Counted from the stretch's first letter, positions 9,270 through 18,233 are shown. The stretch: 64,000 bases of DNA from Chromatiales bacterium (GCA_020831895.1 JAFIFS010000067.1:20409-84408), one strand, 5' to 3'. The notes: generated by a model not told the origin, from the sequence alone. Translations and numbers: made by a program.

Positions 9270-10421
9270 TCAGTCGACCGGCTCCAGCCGCAGCATCGAT
9301 CCGTTGGGCTCATCCACCAGAAGGTAGACGAGCCCGTCGGGGCTGATACGCACGTCACGGATTCGCGCGCCGTAACCCTCCAGCAGGGGTTCGCGGATCT
9401 CGCCGCTCGCTCCGTCCAGCCTCACCCGCGCCACCTGCCTCCCGGCCAGTCCCCCGATCAGCGCATCGCCGCGCCAGTTCGGGAATGCCTTACCGGCATA
9501 GATCGCAAGACCCGAGGTCGCGATCGAAGGGGTCCATTGCACGACGGGCTGCTCCATGCCCGGCTTCTCGGTCAGTTCGCTGATGATCTGGCCGTTGTAG
9601 TTGATCCCGTAAGTGATCGTGGGCCAGCCGTAGTTCAGGGCGGGCAGGATCAGGTTGAGCTCGTCGCCCCCGCGCGGCCCATGCTCGTTCTGCCAGACCT
9701 GTCCCGTTTCCGGATGCAGCGCCATGCCCTGCGCGTTCCGGTTGCCCATCGTCCAGATCTCGGGCAGATAGCCCTCGCGGCCGATGAACGGGTTGTCCTC
9801 CGGGACCCGGCCATCGTCATGCAGCCGCAGCGTAGTCCCCGCATGGTCACCCGGGTTCTGGGCCCGCTCCATCTCGCCGCGGTCGCCGATCGTCAGGAAC
9901 AGGTAACCGTCGCGGTCGAACAGCAGCCGGGAGCCGAAATGCACAGGCCCGCGGCCCCAGGCGCTGGCGATGAAGATCTCCTCGACATCGAGCAGGGCCT
10001 CGCCCTCCAGGCGTCCTCGGGCTACCGCAGTGGTTGCGCCCTGCTCACCGGGCCGCGCATAGCTCAGGTAAACCAGGCCGTTGCTGGCGAATTCCGGGTG
10101 CAGGGCAACATCCAGCAGGCCGCCCTGGCCGCGCGCCAGCACCTGCGGGACACCGCTGACCGGGTTGCCCAGCAGCTTGCCCTCGCGGACGATGCGCAGC
10201 CGGCCGGGACGCTCGGTCACGAGCATGTCGCCCCCCGGCAGGAACACCATGCCCCAGGGATGCTCCAGGCCTTCGACAACGGTCACGACCTGGTAGTCGT
10301 GGCCGCCTGCGGAAAAGGTACCGGCCAGGAGGCTCGTCCCGGGCACGGCAAACAGCACCGCGGCCGGCAGGGCCAGGCGCCAGCCCAGCCGGCGGAACGT
10401 TGCGGCAAAAGTGATCGGCAT
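9270..10421 (-). CDS. PQQ-dependent aldose sugar dehydrogenase family (YliI/Gdh-B-like)
   Basis: This 383-residue exported beta-propeller has an N-terminal signal peptide (LALPAAVLFAVPGTSLLAGT). The family oxidises aldoses in the periplasm using pyrroloquinoline quinone and passes electrons to the respiratory chain. Family motifs are clear: EGLEHPWGMVFLPGGDMLVTE at the start of the propeller, GLLDVALHP, the catalytic-region HFGSRLLFDRDGYLFLTIGD, the GNRNAQGMALHP and EHGPRGGDELN blocks, and NYGWPTITYG. These match the sorbosone/glucose dehydrogenase group. No pqq biosynthesis genes are in the window. It is divergent from the Usp gene across a 134-bp gap and stands alone on its strand. Confidence 0.9.
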   Translation of the reverse strand: MPITFAATFRRLGWRLALPAAVLFAVPGTSLLAGTFSAGGHDYQVVTVVEGLEHPWGMVFLPGGDMLVTERPGRLRIVREGKLLGNPVSGVPQVLARGQGGLLDVALHPEFASNGLVYLSYARPGEQGATTAVARGRLEGEALLDVEEIFIASAWGRGPVHFGSRLLFDRDGYLFLTIGDRGEMERAQNPGDHAGTTLRLHDDGRVPEDNPFIGREGYLPEIWTMGNRNAQGMALHPETGQVWQNEHGPRGGDELNLILPALNYGWPTITYGINYNGQIISELTEKPGMEQPVVQWTPSIATSGLAIYAGKAFPNWRGDALIGGLAGRQVARVRLDGASGEIREPLLEGYGARIRDVRISPDGLVYLLVDEPNGSMLRLEPVD

Positions 10422-10555
10422 GTCGGCCCTCCTGATCCTCGCAGGGGTCCATCATAACAGGGGCCGGAAGAGCCGCTGCACGGCGCGGGCAAACCCGGTA
10501 ACCTTGCGCATCGGCGGCGCGACGGCCGCCGGATTGCCTGCCCAGGGGACATTCA

Positions 10556-11389
10556 ATGCGCAAGCTTAGTACCTTGTTCTGCGTCATCGACCCGACCACG
10601 ACCAACCAGCGCGCGCTGGCGAGGTCGATCGGTATCGCCGAGAAATCGAAGGCGGCCCTGCATGTTTACGTGTGTATCGCGCCTCCGGGCGGGGCGAACA
10701 CGCGCCACCGCGAGATGGCGCTGAAGGCTGAGACCGAGCGCTACGAGCTCTGGCTGGACCGCATGGCGACGCCGGCCCGGGAGCGCGGGATCAAGGTCAA
10801 CATCGAGGTCGAGGCCAAGGCCGACTGGCGTTCGGCCATCGCGCCCGCCGCGCAGCGTGCCGGTGCCGAACTCATCGTCAAGGGCAGCTTCCGGCGCGGC
10901 GCGCTGCGCCGCCAGCTGTTGAAGACCGGCGACTGGACTCTGCTGCGGGGTGCCAAGTGCCCGGTCATGTTCGTCAAGCGCGATGAGGTCGAGCAGCTGC
11001 GCCAGGTGCTGCTTGCGATCAACCTCAACGCGAAGGATGCCCGCCACCAGGCGCTCAACGACGCCGTGTTCGAGTACGCACGGGGCGTCGCGAGGAACAC
11101 CGGAGCCGAGCTGCACGTCGTCAACGCCTACTCGGATTCTCTGCAGTTCGTCCATCCGCCGGACCTCGCGAAGAAGTTCGGCGTCGAGCGACGCCAGGCC
11201 CACGTGATCCAGGGATCACCGGACAAGGCGATCGCCGAAGTCGTGCAGAAGCTGGGCCAGCCGCTGGTCGTGATCGGGTCGGTCATGCGCCGGGGCATGG
11301 GCGGCGTCGTGGTCGGCAACACGGCCGAGCGCATACTCGACCAGATCGAGTCGGATGTCCTCTGCGTCGTGAAGCCCCGCTCGTCCTAG
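10556..11389 (+). CDS. Tandem universal stress protein (UspE-type)
   Basis: This 277-residue cytoplasmic protein has two Usp domains (about 1-140 and 145-277), the UspE/UspA-tandem arrangement. The first starts LSTLFCVIDPTTTNQRALARS. The second starts VLLAINLNAKDARHQALND and ends with the nucleotide-binding signature GSVMRRGMGGVVVGNTAERI, followed by SDVLCVV. The first copy's equivalent glycine motif is weaker (VKGSFRRGALRRQ). Tandem Usp proteins generally take part in survival of starvation and oxidative stress. Its stop shares a CTAG with xthA on the other strand. No neighbouring sensor or regulator shows how it is induced. Confidence 0.9.
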   Translation: MRKLSTLFCVIDPTTTNQRALARSIGIAEKSKAALHVYVCIAPPGGANTRHREMALKAETERYELWLDRMATPARERGIKVNIEVEAKADWRSAIAPAAQRAGAELIVKGSFRRGALRRQLLKTGDWTLLRGAKCPVMFVKRDEVEQLRQVLLAINLNAKDARHQALNDAVFEYARGVARNTGAELHVVNAYSDSLQFVHPPDLAKKFGVERRQAHVIQGSPDKAIAEVVQKLGQPLVVIGSVMRRGMGGVVVGNTAERILDQIESDVLCVVKPRSS

Positions 11390-12150
11390 CCGAGCTTGAT
11401 CCAGACCGGCGCATGATCGGACGGTCGCTCGGCCGCCCGCGGTGCGCTGTCGATTCCGGCTGCGCGGCAGCGCCCTGCCAGTGCGGCCGAGACCAGCACC
11501 AGGTCGATGCGCAGGCCCATCTTCCGGCGGAAGGCCGCAGCCCGGTAGTCCCACCAGCTGTAGGCGCCGGCTTCCTCGCTGAACAGCCGGAAGCTGTCGG
11601 TGAGGCCGAGCGCCGCCAGCGTGGCCAGCCGCTCGCGCTCTGGTTCGCTGCACAGGACTTTGCCGCGCCAGGCCTCCGGGTCGTGCACGTCGCGGTCCTC
11701 GGGCGCGATGTTGAAGTCGCCCATCAGGACCAGCTCCGGCCAGCGCTCGAGCTCGACCCGGAGCCATTCGGCGAGCGCATCCAGCCAGCGCAGCTTGTAG
11801 GCATACTTGTCCGAACCGACGCTCTGTCCGTTCGGCACGTAGACATTGATGATGCGGACGCCTGACCATGTCCCGGCAATGACGCGGCGCTGCTCATCCT
11901 CGAACCCCGGAATCCCTCGATGCAGGTCCTCGCCGGGCATCCGGCTGAGCAGCGCGACGCCGTTGTAGGTCCGCTGCCCGTCGACCTCGGCCCGGTAGCC
12001 CAGCTCCGCGAGCTCCGCCGCAGGAAAAGCCGCAGCCTCCGTCTTGATCTCCTGCAGCCCCAGGACGTCCGGCTGGTGGTCGCCCAGCCATTGCTGCACA
12101 TGGCCCAGCCGGGCGCGGATCGAGTTGACGTTCCAGCTGACTATTTTCAA
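11386..12150 (-). CDS. xthA: Exodeoxyribonuclease III
   Basis: This 254-residue AP endonuclease/3'-5' exonuclease of the EEP superfamily repairs abasic and oxidised sites. The start codon is TTG at 12150, judged by the conserved N-terminus MKIVSWNVNSIRARL. The catalytic elements are present: LGLQEIKTE with the metal-binding Glu, YNGVALLSR, LMGDFNIAPEDRDVHDPEAW with the Asp/Asn pair, WWDYRAAAFRRKMGLRIDLV, and the terminal RPSDHAPVW with the catalytic His. No clear ribosome-binding site precedes the TTG; instead a GTGTACAC palindrome sits 4-11 bases before it. The gene is convergent with usp (4-bp overlap) and appears monocistronic. Confidence 0.95.
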   Translation of the reverse strand: MKIVSWNVNSIRARLGHVQQWLGDHQPDVLGLQEIKTEAAAFPAAELAELGYRAEVDGQRTYNGVALLSRMPGEDLHRGIPGFEDEQRRVIAGTWSGVRIINVYVPNGQSVGSDKYAYKLRWLDALAEWLRVELERWPELVLMGDFNIAPEDRDVHDPEAWRGKVLCSEPERERLATLAALGLTDSFRLFSEEAGAYSWWDYRAAAFRRKMGLRIDLVLVSAALAGRCRAAGIDSAPRAAERPSDHAPVWIKLG

Positions 12151-12308
12151 GATGTGTACACGCTAAGAGTTAGACCGGCCGCTTTGTAGCACAGCTCGGC
12201 CCGGATTTCCGGCAGGTGGACATCCAGCCGGACATTGGAGACGAAAGGCTACCGGTGGCCGTACATTGATACCTAACCGGCCATTTGGCTGGAACTGGAG
12301 GGAAACAG

Positions 12309-13097
12309 ATGAAGACACAGACCTTTACGCTGGGTCGCGGCAAGGCCCTTGCCGGTGCCTGCGCACTGGTATTCAGCGCTGGCGCACTGGCCGGTGGCCA
12401 CACGGGCGGCGGGGCGCCGGGCGCAGACGGTTTCGTGGGTCCGTCACCCGATTCGTTTTACTGGCGGCACGGCTTCGAGGGCCGCACAACCGAGATGGCC
12501 GAGGCCATCGTAGCGACGCTGAAGGCGATGGAGCCGACCGGTGGCGTGACGCTTGATTTCACCCCGGAGCAGACCGAGCTGCTGGGCCGCAACCTCGCGC
12601 GTGTGATCAAGACCGTTCGCAATGACGTGCCCTACCAGCACGAGGGCAACGATGCGCTCATCAAGGCTACGCTGACCAGCATCCAGTTTGCCAAGGACAA
12701 CGACATGCTGGAGGAGCTGATCGATCACGAGGTCCGCACGCAGACACCGATGATCGCGCGCGTGAGCCGCATGATCGACGAGGGCGCGAACCCGGAGCTT
12801 GCCCTGATTGCGATGACCAGCCGCACCGCCTGCTGGTATCACCTGGTCGAGGAGTATGTTCGCGAGGGCATGACGATTCGCTGGCGCGCACCTTACGGCA
12901 ACGTCCTGGCCGTGAGTGTCCCGATGGGGCAGCACGACATGACCGAGCAGGAAGTGCATGACATCTACACGATACCGCTGCTCCAGCGTCAGGCTGCCGT
13001 GATGGGCATGGAGCTTGACATCTCGCCGGTCGGTGAGGACGGCTGGATCACGATGACGATGAACGTACCTGACGGCAGGCTCGCGGCCGTCAACTGA
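12309..13097 (+). CDS. Secreted protein of unknown function
   Basis: This 262-residue protein begins at the ATG at 12309, which follows a good ribosome-binding site (GGAGGG at 12297-12302). The N-terminus is a signal peptide (basic start, hydrophobic CALVFSAGALA), with a Gly-rich mature start (GGHTGGGAPGADG). The rest is probably mostly helical with many acidic residues and a central segment with one Cys (SRTACWYHLVEEYVREG). Weak similarity to known families was not apparent by eye. It is a single-gene unit with its own strong terminator at 13123-13150, so expression is probably independent. I can support export and a real gene but no role. Confidence 0.7.
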   Translation: MKTQTFTLGRGKALAGACALVFSAGALAGGHTGGGAPGADGFVGPSPDSFYWRHGFEGRTTEMAEAIVATLKAMEPTGGVTLDFTPEQTELLGRNLARVIKTVRNDVPYQHEGNDALIKATLTSIQFAKDNDMLEELIDHEVRTQTPMIARVSRMIDEGANPELALIAMTSRTACWYHLVEEYVREGMTIRWRAPYGNVLAVSVPMGQHDMTEQEVHDIYTIPLLQRQAAVMGMELDISPVGEDGWITMTMNVPDGRLAAVN

Positions 13098-13122
13098 TCC
13101 GCGGAGCCTGATTGTCCCCCAG

Positions 13123-13150
13123 GGGGGCTGGGTCGCAAGACCCGGCCCCC
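13123..13150. terminator. Bidirectional rho-independent-like terminator
   Basis: A 12-bp GC-rich stem (GGGGGCTGGGTC, 13123-13134, and GACCCGGCCCCC, 13139-13150, one G-T pair on one strand) with a GCAA tetraloop lies between two convergent genes. It is followed by TTGCGTTT on the plus strand. It is the clearest terminator in the window and would serve the secreted-protein gene, and possibly prlC from the other side. Confidence 0.8.
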
Positions 13151-13157
13151 TTGCGTT

Positions 13158-15197
13158 TCAGGCGGCCTCCGGGAGGATGCCGGATTGGCGCAGCAGCGCG
13201 GCCACTTCCGGTGCACGCCCGCGAAATGCGCGATAGGCCTCGCCGATGTCGCGCGACCCGCCGACTTCGAGGAGCTCGTGGCGGAACCGGCGCGCGGTTT
13301 CCGGATCGAAGATCCCCGCTTCTTCGAAGGCCTCCCAGGCGTCCGCCGCGAGCACCTCAGCCCACTTGTAGCTGTAATACCCGGCATCGTAGCCACCAGC
13401 GAACACGTGCGCGAAGCCATGGGCCATGCGGTTCCAGGCCGGCGGGCGGATCACCGCGACCGCCTCGCGTACCTCGTCCATCAGTTCGCCGACCCGCCCG
13501 CCGCGCGCTGGGTCGTATTCCGCATGCAGCCGGATGTCGAACAGCGCGAACTCCAGCTGGCGGACCATCTGCATGGCCGCCTGGAAATTGCGGGATTCGC
13601 GCAGGTTCTGCAGCATGCCTGGCGGCAGGGGCTCACCGGATTCCCAGTGACCTGAAATCAGCGGTATCACCTCCGGGTCCCAGGCGAAGCTTTCCAGGAA
13701 CTGGCTCGGCAATTCGACCGCATCCCAGGGGACGCCATTGATCCCCGAGATCCCGGGGTGATCGATGCGCGTGAGCAGGTGATGCAGCACGTGGCCGAAC
13801 TCGTGGAAGAGCGTCAGCACCTCATCGTAGCTGAGCAGTGAGGGGCGGCTGCCCTGCCCGGGCGCGAAGTTGCACACCAGGTGTGCGACCGGAAGCTGCA
13901 GTTTCCCGTCGATCCTTGCGCGGTTGACGCACTGGTCCATCCATGCGCCGCTGCGCTTGCCGCGCCGGGTATGGAGATCAGTGTAGAAGCCGCCGATGAC
14001 GGCTTCGCTTGCGTCCTCAAGCTGGTAGTAGCGTACGTCCGTGTGCCAGGTGTCGATGCCCTGCCGTTCGGTGACCCTGATGCCATACAGCCGGCCGATG
14101 ACCTCGAACATGCCGGCCAGCACGCGTGGCAGCGGAAAGTAGCGGCGGAGCTCCTCGTCCGAGATCGAGTAACGCTGCTGCCGCAGCTTCTCGGACCAGT
14201 AGGGGACATCCCAGGGTTCTAGCGCCTGTCCGGCGAAGGCAGCCAGTTCATGCATCTCTTTCCGGGCCGCCGGCCGTGACTGGCGGGCCAGGTCATGCAG
14301 GAACTCGATCACCTCTTCCACCGAGCCTGCCATCTTGCTCGCCAGCGAGTACTCGGCGTGGCTGGCGAAGCCGACCAGGCCTGCCGCCTCGTGGCGCAGG
14401 GCCAGTATCTTCTCCATCACGTCGCTGTTGTCGCAGTCGGCCGCGAAGTCCGCCTGGTCGGATGCACGCGTGCTCCAGGCATGGTAGAAGCGCTCGCGCA
14501 GTTCCCTGCTCGCAGCATGAGTCAGCACCGCGAGGTAGGTGGGCTGGTCCAGGCTGAACAGCCAGCCGTCTCGATCCTCCTCACGCGCCCGGCTCGCCGC
14601 CTGCTCGAGCACGGCGGACGGCAGTCCCTCCAGCAGGGCCGGCTCCGTCGTGTGCCACGACCAGGCCGCCATTGCATCGAGCAGGTTGTGCTCGAAGCGT
14701 GCCTGCAGGCCCGCCAGCTCCTCGGCGATCTCCTTGAAGCGCGCCTTGCTCGCGCCGGACAGGTGTACGCCCGCGAGCCGGAAGTCACGTATCGCGAGCT
14801 CGAGCAGCCGGGCTGCTCCGTCCTCGCGGTCCGCCTCGATGCCGGACGCCACGCGCTGGTACAGGTTGTAAAGCGATTCGTTGTGTGCCAGCTCCGTCTG
14901 GTAGCGGGTGATCAGCGGCAGACAGCTGTTGTAGGCCTCCCGAAACTCCGCCGAGTTGGCGACGCCCTGCAGGTGGCGCACCGGTGCCCAGGCCGCATGA
15001 AGGTGCTCGCCCAGCGCCTCGATCTCCGGGATGGCCGCGTCGAATGCCGGATGATCGTCTGCCGAAGTCGCGGCCAGCAGGGACTGAAGCTCCGCCCGGT
15101 TCCGGGACAGTACCTGCTCGAGGGCGGGCCTTACGTGTTCGGGGCGTATCATGCTGAAGCGCGGCAGCCCCTGCTTGTCTGTCAGCGGATTTTCCAC
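13158..15197 (-). CDS. prlC: Oligopeptidase A (M3 zinc metallopeptidase)
   Basis: This 679-residue cytoplasmic thimet-type oligopeptidase degrades short peptides, including cleaved signal peptides. The zinc motif FHEFGHVLHHLL (HExxH at about residue 461) is present with the downstream glutamate region (LPSQFLESFAW). The GTG at 15197 gives an N-terminus (MENPLTDKQGLPRFSMIRPEH) that lines up with the E. coli protein and a family-typical length. The open frame continues a further 90 codons upstream, but that extension is low-complexity Arg/Ala/Pro sequence overlapping the gor promoter region. It is divergent from gor. Confidence 0.93.
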   Translation of the reverse strand: MENPLTDKQGLPRFSMIRPEHVRPALEQVLSRNRAELQSLLAATSADDHPAFDAAIPEIEALGEHLHAAWAPVRHLQGVANSAEFREAYNSCLPLITRYQTELAHNESLYNLYQRVASGIEADREDGAARLLELAIRDFRLAGVHLSGASKARFKEIAEELAGLQARFEHNLLDAMAAWSWHTTEPALLEGLPSAVLEQAASRAREEDRDGWLFSLDQPTYLAVLTHAASRELRERFYHAWSTRASDQADFAADCDNSDVMEKILALRHEAAGLVGFASHAEYSLASKMAGSVEEVIEFLHDLARQSRPAARKEMHELAAFAGQALEPWDVPYWSEKLRQQRYSISDEELRRYFPLPRVLAGMFEVIGRLYGIRVTERQGIDTWHTDVRYYQLEDASEAVIGGFYTDLHTRRGKRSGAWMDQCVNRARIDGKLQLPVAHLVCNFAPGQGSRPSLLSYDEVLTLFHEFGHVLHHLLTRIDHPGISGINGVPWDAVELPSQFLESFAWDPEVIPLISGHWESGEPLPPGMLQNLRESRNFQAAMQMVRQLEFALFDIRLHAEYDPARGGRVGELMDEVREAVAVIRPPAWNRMAHGFAHVFAGGYDAGYYSYKWAEVLAADAWEAFEEAGIFDPETARRFRHELLEVGGSRDIGEAYRAFRGRAPEVAALLRQSGILPEAA

Positions 15198-15318
15198 TTG
15201 ATGCTCTGCCGGTTCGTAAAAGCCCGTGATGCTAGCACGCGTCCAGGCCTGGCTCGCCGGCCTGTTAACATCGCGATCCGCCCGGCTGTGGTGCCGGGCC
15301 CGCAGAGGGAGTGCAGGG

Positions 15319-16671
15319 ATGGCAGAGCGATTCGACCTGGTCACCATCGGGGGCGGCAGCGGAGGGCTGGCCGCCGCGCAGCGGGCTGCTGCGTACGGGG
15401 CGCGTGTTGCGCTGGTCGAGGGCGGCCGGCTGGGCGGCACCTGCGTCAACGTCGGCTGCGTACCCAAGAAGGTGATGTGGCATGCGGCCAGCCTTGGCCA
15501 CGAGCTTGCCGCTGCCCGGGGCTACGGCTGGAACCTCGACCCATCCGGCCAGCGCCATGACTGGGGTGCGCTCAAGGCTCGCCGGGACAGCTACATCGAG
15601 CGCCTGAACGGCATCTACGCACGAAACCTCGAGCGCAAGGGCATCACGCGCATCCAGGGCTGGGCAAGTCTCGCCGGCCCGGGCCGGGTCCGGGCAGGTT
15701 CGCTCGAGCTCGAGGCGCCACATGTAATCATCGCGACCGGAGGGCGCCCGGCCGTCCCAGCGGTGCCGGGTGCAGAGCTTGGCCTGGTTTCCGATGATTT
15801 CTTCACGCTGCCTGCGCGTCCACAGCGCGTAGCCATCGTTGGCAGCGGGTATATCGCGGTCGAGTTCGCGGGTGTGCTGCGCGCGCTGGGCTCGGACGTG
15901 ACGCTGATTGCCCGGCGGGACAGCGTGCTGCGCAGCTTCGACCCCATGCTCCAGCAGGGGCTGATCGATGCGCTCACCCGCGATGGCATCGTGCTGGAGT
16001 TCAACTGCGCGGTCTCGGCGCTGCGCCAGGAAAAAACGGGCATCCGCGCCCAGACTGCGGATGGCTCCGGCATCGGCCCCTTCGATGCGGTGTTCTGGAC
16101 CGTCGGCAGAGAGCCAAACACGGACGGCCTGGAGCTCGCCACGGCCGGTGTCGAGGTCGACGGGGCTGGCCACATCAGGACCGACGGCTACCAGTGCACG
16201 ACGCAGCCCGGGATCTACGCGATCGGCGATGTCACAGGGCGCGAGCCGCTGACCCCGGTCGCGATCGCGGCCGGTCGTCGACTGGCCGACCGGCTGTTCG
16301 GTGGACAGCAGGGCCGCTGCCTGGACTACGCAAACATCCCCACCGTGATCTTCACGCACCCGCCGATCGGCACCTGCGGCCTGCCCGAACCCGCAGCGCG
16401 GGAGCGCTGGGGCGACGATGTGCGGATCTATACGGCCAGCTTCGTGCCTCTCTACTACGGGGTGCTGGACGAAAAGCCCCGGGCGCACATGAAGCTTGTC
16501 ACTCGGGGTCCGGAGGAGGTCGTCGTCGGCTGCCACATCATCGGACCCGGCGCCGACGAGATGCTGCAGGGCTTTGCCGTGGCGATCAGGATGGGCGCTC
16601 GCAAGGCCGACCTCGACGACACGGTGGCCATCCACCCGACTGCAGCCGAAGAGCTGGTGACGATGCGCTGA
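15319..16671 (+). CDS. gor: Glutathione-disulfide reductase
   Basis: This 450-residue NADPH-dependent flavoprotein regenerates reduced glutathione in the cytoplasm. The ATG at 15319 follows GAGGGAG and opens into the FAD-binding motif VTIGGGSGGLAAAQ. The redox-active disulfide is in GGTCVNVGCVPKKVMW. The NAD(P) Rossmann motif is GSGYIAVEFAGVL, and the C-terminal active-site His-Glu pair is in HPTAAEELVTM. The Arg residues following the second Rossmann glycines (LIARRDSVL) favour NADPH. The PKK after the redox Cys fits glutathione reductase rather than lipoamide dehydrogenase. Its TGA abuts the TCA of the convergent aroE with no gap. Confidence 0.95.
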   Translation: MAERFDLVTIGGGSGGLAAAQRAAAYGARVALVEGGRLGGTCVNVGCVPKKVMWHAASLGHELAAARGYGWNLDPSGQRHDWGALKARRDSYIERLNGIYARNLERKGITRIQGWASLAGPGRVRAGSLELEAPHVIIATGGRPAVPAVPGAELGLVSDDFFTLPARPQRVAIVGSGYIAVEFAGVLRALGSDVTLIARRDSVLRSFDPMLQQGLIDALTRDGIVLEFNCAVSALRQEKTGIRAQTADGSGIGPFDAVFWTVGREPNTDGLELATAGVEVDGAGHIRTDGYQCTTQPGIYAIGDVTGREPLTPVAIAAGRRLADRLFGGQQGRCLDYANIPTVIFTHPPIGTCGLPEPAARERWGDDVRIYTASFVPLYYGVLDEKPRAHMKLVTRGPEEVVVGCHIIGPGADEMLQGFAVAIRMGARKADLDDTVAIHPTAAEELVTMR

Positions 16672-17517
16672 TCAGGCTTCGCCTGCGCGCGCCGACTGGC
16701 GCCAGCCGGTCAGCTGCTGCAGCAGGGGCGCCGTGTCTGGCCGCACGCCGCGCCACAGGAGGAACGACTCGGCCGCCTGTTCGACGAGCATGCCCCAGCC
16801 CTGGTGCACTGCTCCCGCGCCGAGCGCAGCGGCCCAGCGCGTGAACGGCGTGTGCTGCTGCGCATACGAGAGGTCGTAGCAGCAGGTCTTGCCCCCGGCG
16901 AGGCTGTCCGGAAAAGGCGGCAGCTCGCCATGCAGGCCAGCCGAGGTCGCATTGATCACCAGGTCGAAGCGCTGGCCCGACAGCGCTTCGAAGCTGCAGC
17001 TGCCTAGCTTCCCGGCGCCGCCAAACTCCGCCGCCAGCTCGCGTGCCCGCCCGACCGTGCGGTTGGCAATGCAGAGGCTGGCCGGCGACTGCTCCAGCAG
17101 TGCCGGGATGATTCCGCGTGCGGCGCCGCCGGCGCCAAGGATCAGCAGCCGCTGATCCTCAAGCCTGATGCCGAGGTTGCCGACCAGGTCGCGTACCAGC
17201 CCCACTCCGTCGGTGTTGTCGCCGGTGCGCCCGCCGTCGGCATGGAAAACCAGCGTGTTGACCGCGCCCGCCAGTCTCGCCCTGGGGCTGATCTCGTCGA
17301 GCAGGGCCACGCAGGCCAGCTTGTGCGGAACGGTGACATTGAGTCCGCGGACCCCGGCAGCCACCAGGCCATTCAGCCCCTCGGCCAGCCCCGCGGGTTC
17401 CAGGTCGAAAGCTTCGTAAATCATGTCCTGGCCGGTCTGGCGCGCGAACACCTGGTGAATCACGGGCGACTTGCTGTGGCTGATGGGGTGACCGATCACC
17501 CCGTAGCGGTCCGTCAT
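16672..17517 (-). CDS. aroE: Shikimate dehydrogenase
   Basis: This 281-residue enzyme reduces 3-dehydroshikimate to shikimate with NADPH in the chorismate pathway. The ATG at 17517 gives the canonical N-terminus YGVIGHPISHSKSPVIH, which binds substrate. The catalytic Lys/Asp region reads GLNVTVPHKL, followed by NTDGVGLV. The NADP-binding glycine motif is LILGAGGAARGI, followed by ANRTVGRA. The C-terminal motif is QAAESFLLWRG. The upstream 20 in-frame residues lack similarity and were excluded. It is convergent with gor and divergent from tag. Confidence 0.96.
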   Translation of the reverse strand: MTDRYGVIGHPISHSKSPVIHQVFARQTGQDMIYEAFDLEPAGLAEGLNGLVAAGVRGLNVTVPHKLACVALLDEISPRARLAGAVNTLVFHADGGRTGDNTDGVGLVRDLVGNLGIRLEDQRLLILGAGGAARGIIPALLEQSPASLCIANRTVGRARELAAEFGGAGKLGSCSFEALSGQRFDLVINATSAGLHGELPPFPDSLAGGKTCCYDLSYAQQHTPFTRWAAALGAGAVHQGWGMLVEQAAESFLLWRGVRPDTAPLLQQLTGWRQSARAGEA

Positions 17518-17642
17518 GCTCGGGTTCTCCGCGCGGCGGGCAGTCGTATTCTTGCCGCAATGGGGTAGGCTGTCCAACCTGCCAGCTGCGCGGGAGGTGT
17601 CGCCATGGGATTCTCGTCGTTCCAGCCCGCGCGCACGGCGTC

Positions 17643-18233
17643 ATGAGTGCGGAACCGGTCCGCTGCCCGTGGGCGCTCGGCGTGAGTGCTGCCTACCAGG
17701 CTTACCATGACGAGGAGTGGGGCGTGCCGGTGCGGGACGACCGCAGCCAGTTCGAGTTCCTCCTGCTCGAGGGTGCACAGGCGGGCCTGTCCTGGGCAAC
17801 GATCCTGCACCGGCGCGAGGGCTACCGTGCCGCATTCGACGGCTTCGACCCGGAGCACGTCGCCGCGTTCAGGCCCCAGCGTATCGCGGCGCTGCGCCAG
17901 GACCGGCGCATCGTGCGCAACCGGCTGAAGATCGAGTCCGCCGTGAGCAACGCGCGCGCATTCCTGGAGGTACAGGCGCAGTTCGGCAGCTTCTGCGCTT
18001 ATCTGTGGGGCTTCGTGGGCGGCCGTCCCTTGCAGAACCGCTGGCGCCGCCCGGAGCAGGTGCCGGCCACGACAGCGCTGTCGGACTCGATCAGCCGGGA
18101 CCTCAAGCGCCGGGGCTTCCGCTTCGTCGGCAGTACGATCGTCTATGCCCACCTGCAGGCCACCGGGCTCGTCAACGATCACCTGCTGGCCTGCTACCGC
18201 CATGCCGAGTGTCGCCGGCTGGCCGGGGGCTAG
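17643..18233 (+). CDS. tag: DNA-3-methyladenine glycosylase I
   Basis: This 196-residue base-excision repair enzyme removes 3-methyladenine. Zinc-ligand positions are visible: CPW near the N-terminus, YHDEEWG, and a C-terminal His/Cys cluster (HLLACYRHAEC). The substrate-pocket and helix-hairpin-helix regions are recognisable (FEFLLLEGAQAGLSWATIL and LWGFVGGRPL). It overlaps the end of the convergent protease gene by 4 bp through a shared CTAG. It is separated from the divergent aroE by 125 bp, which must hold both promoters. Confidence 0.95.
   Translation: MSAEPVRCPWALGVSAAYQAYHDEEWGVPVRDDRSQFEFLLLEGAQAGLSWATILHRREGYRAAFDGFDPEHVAAFRPQRIAALRQDRRIVRNRLKIESAVSNARAFLEVQAQFGSFCAYLWGFVGGRPLQNRWRRPEQVPATTALSDSISRDLKRRGFRFVGSTIVYAHLQATGLVNDHLLACYRHAECRRLAGG

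Noticed and set aside
15198..15467. 90-codon N-terminal extension of oligopeptidase A
   Set aside because: It has no similarity to the family and overlaps the gor upstream region; the GTG at 15197 matches the known N-terminus.
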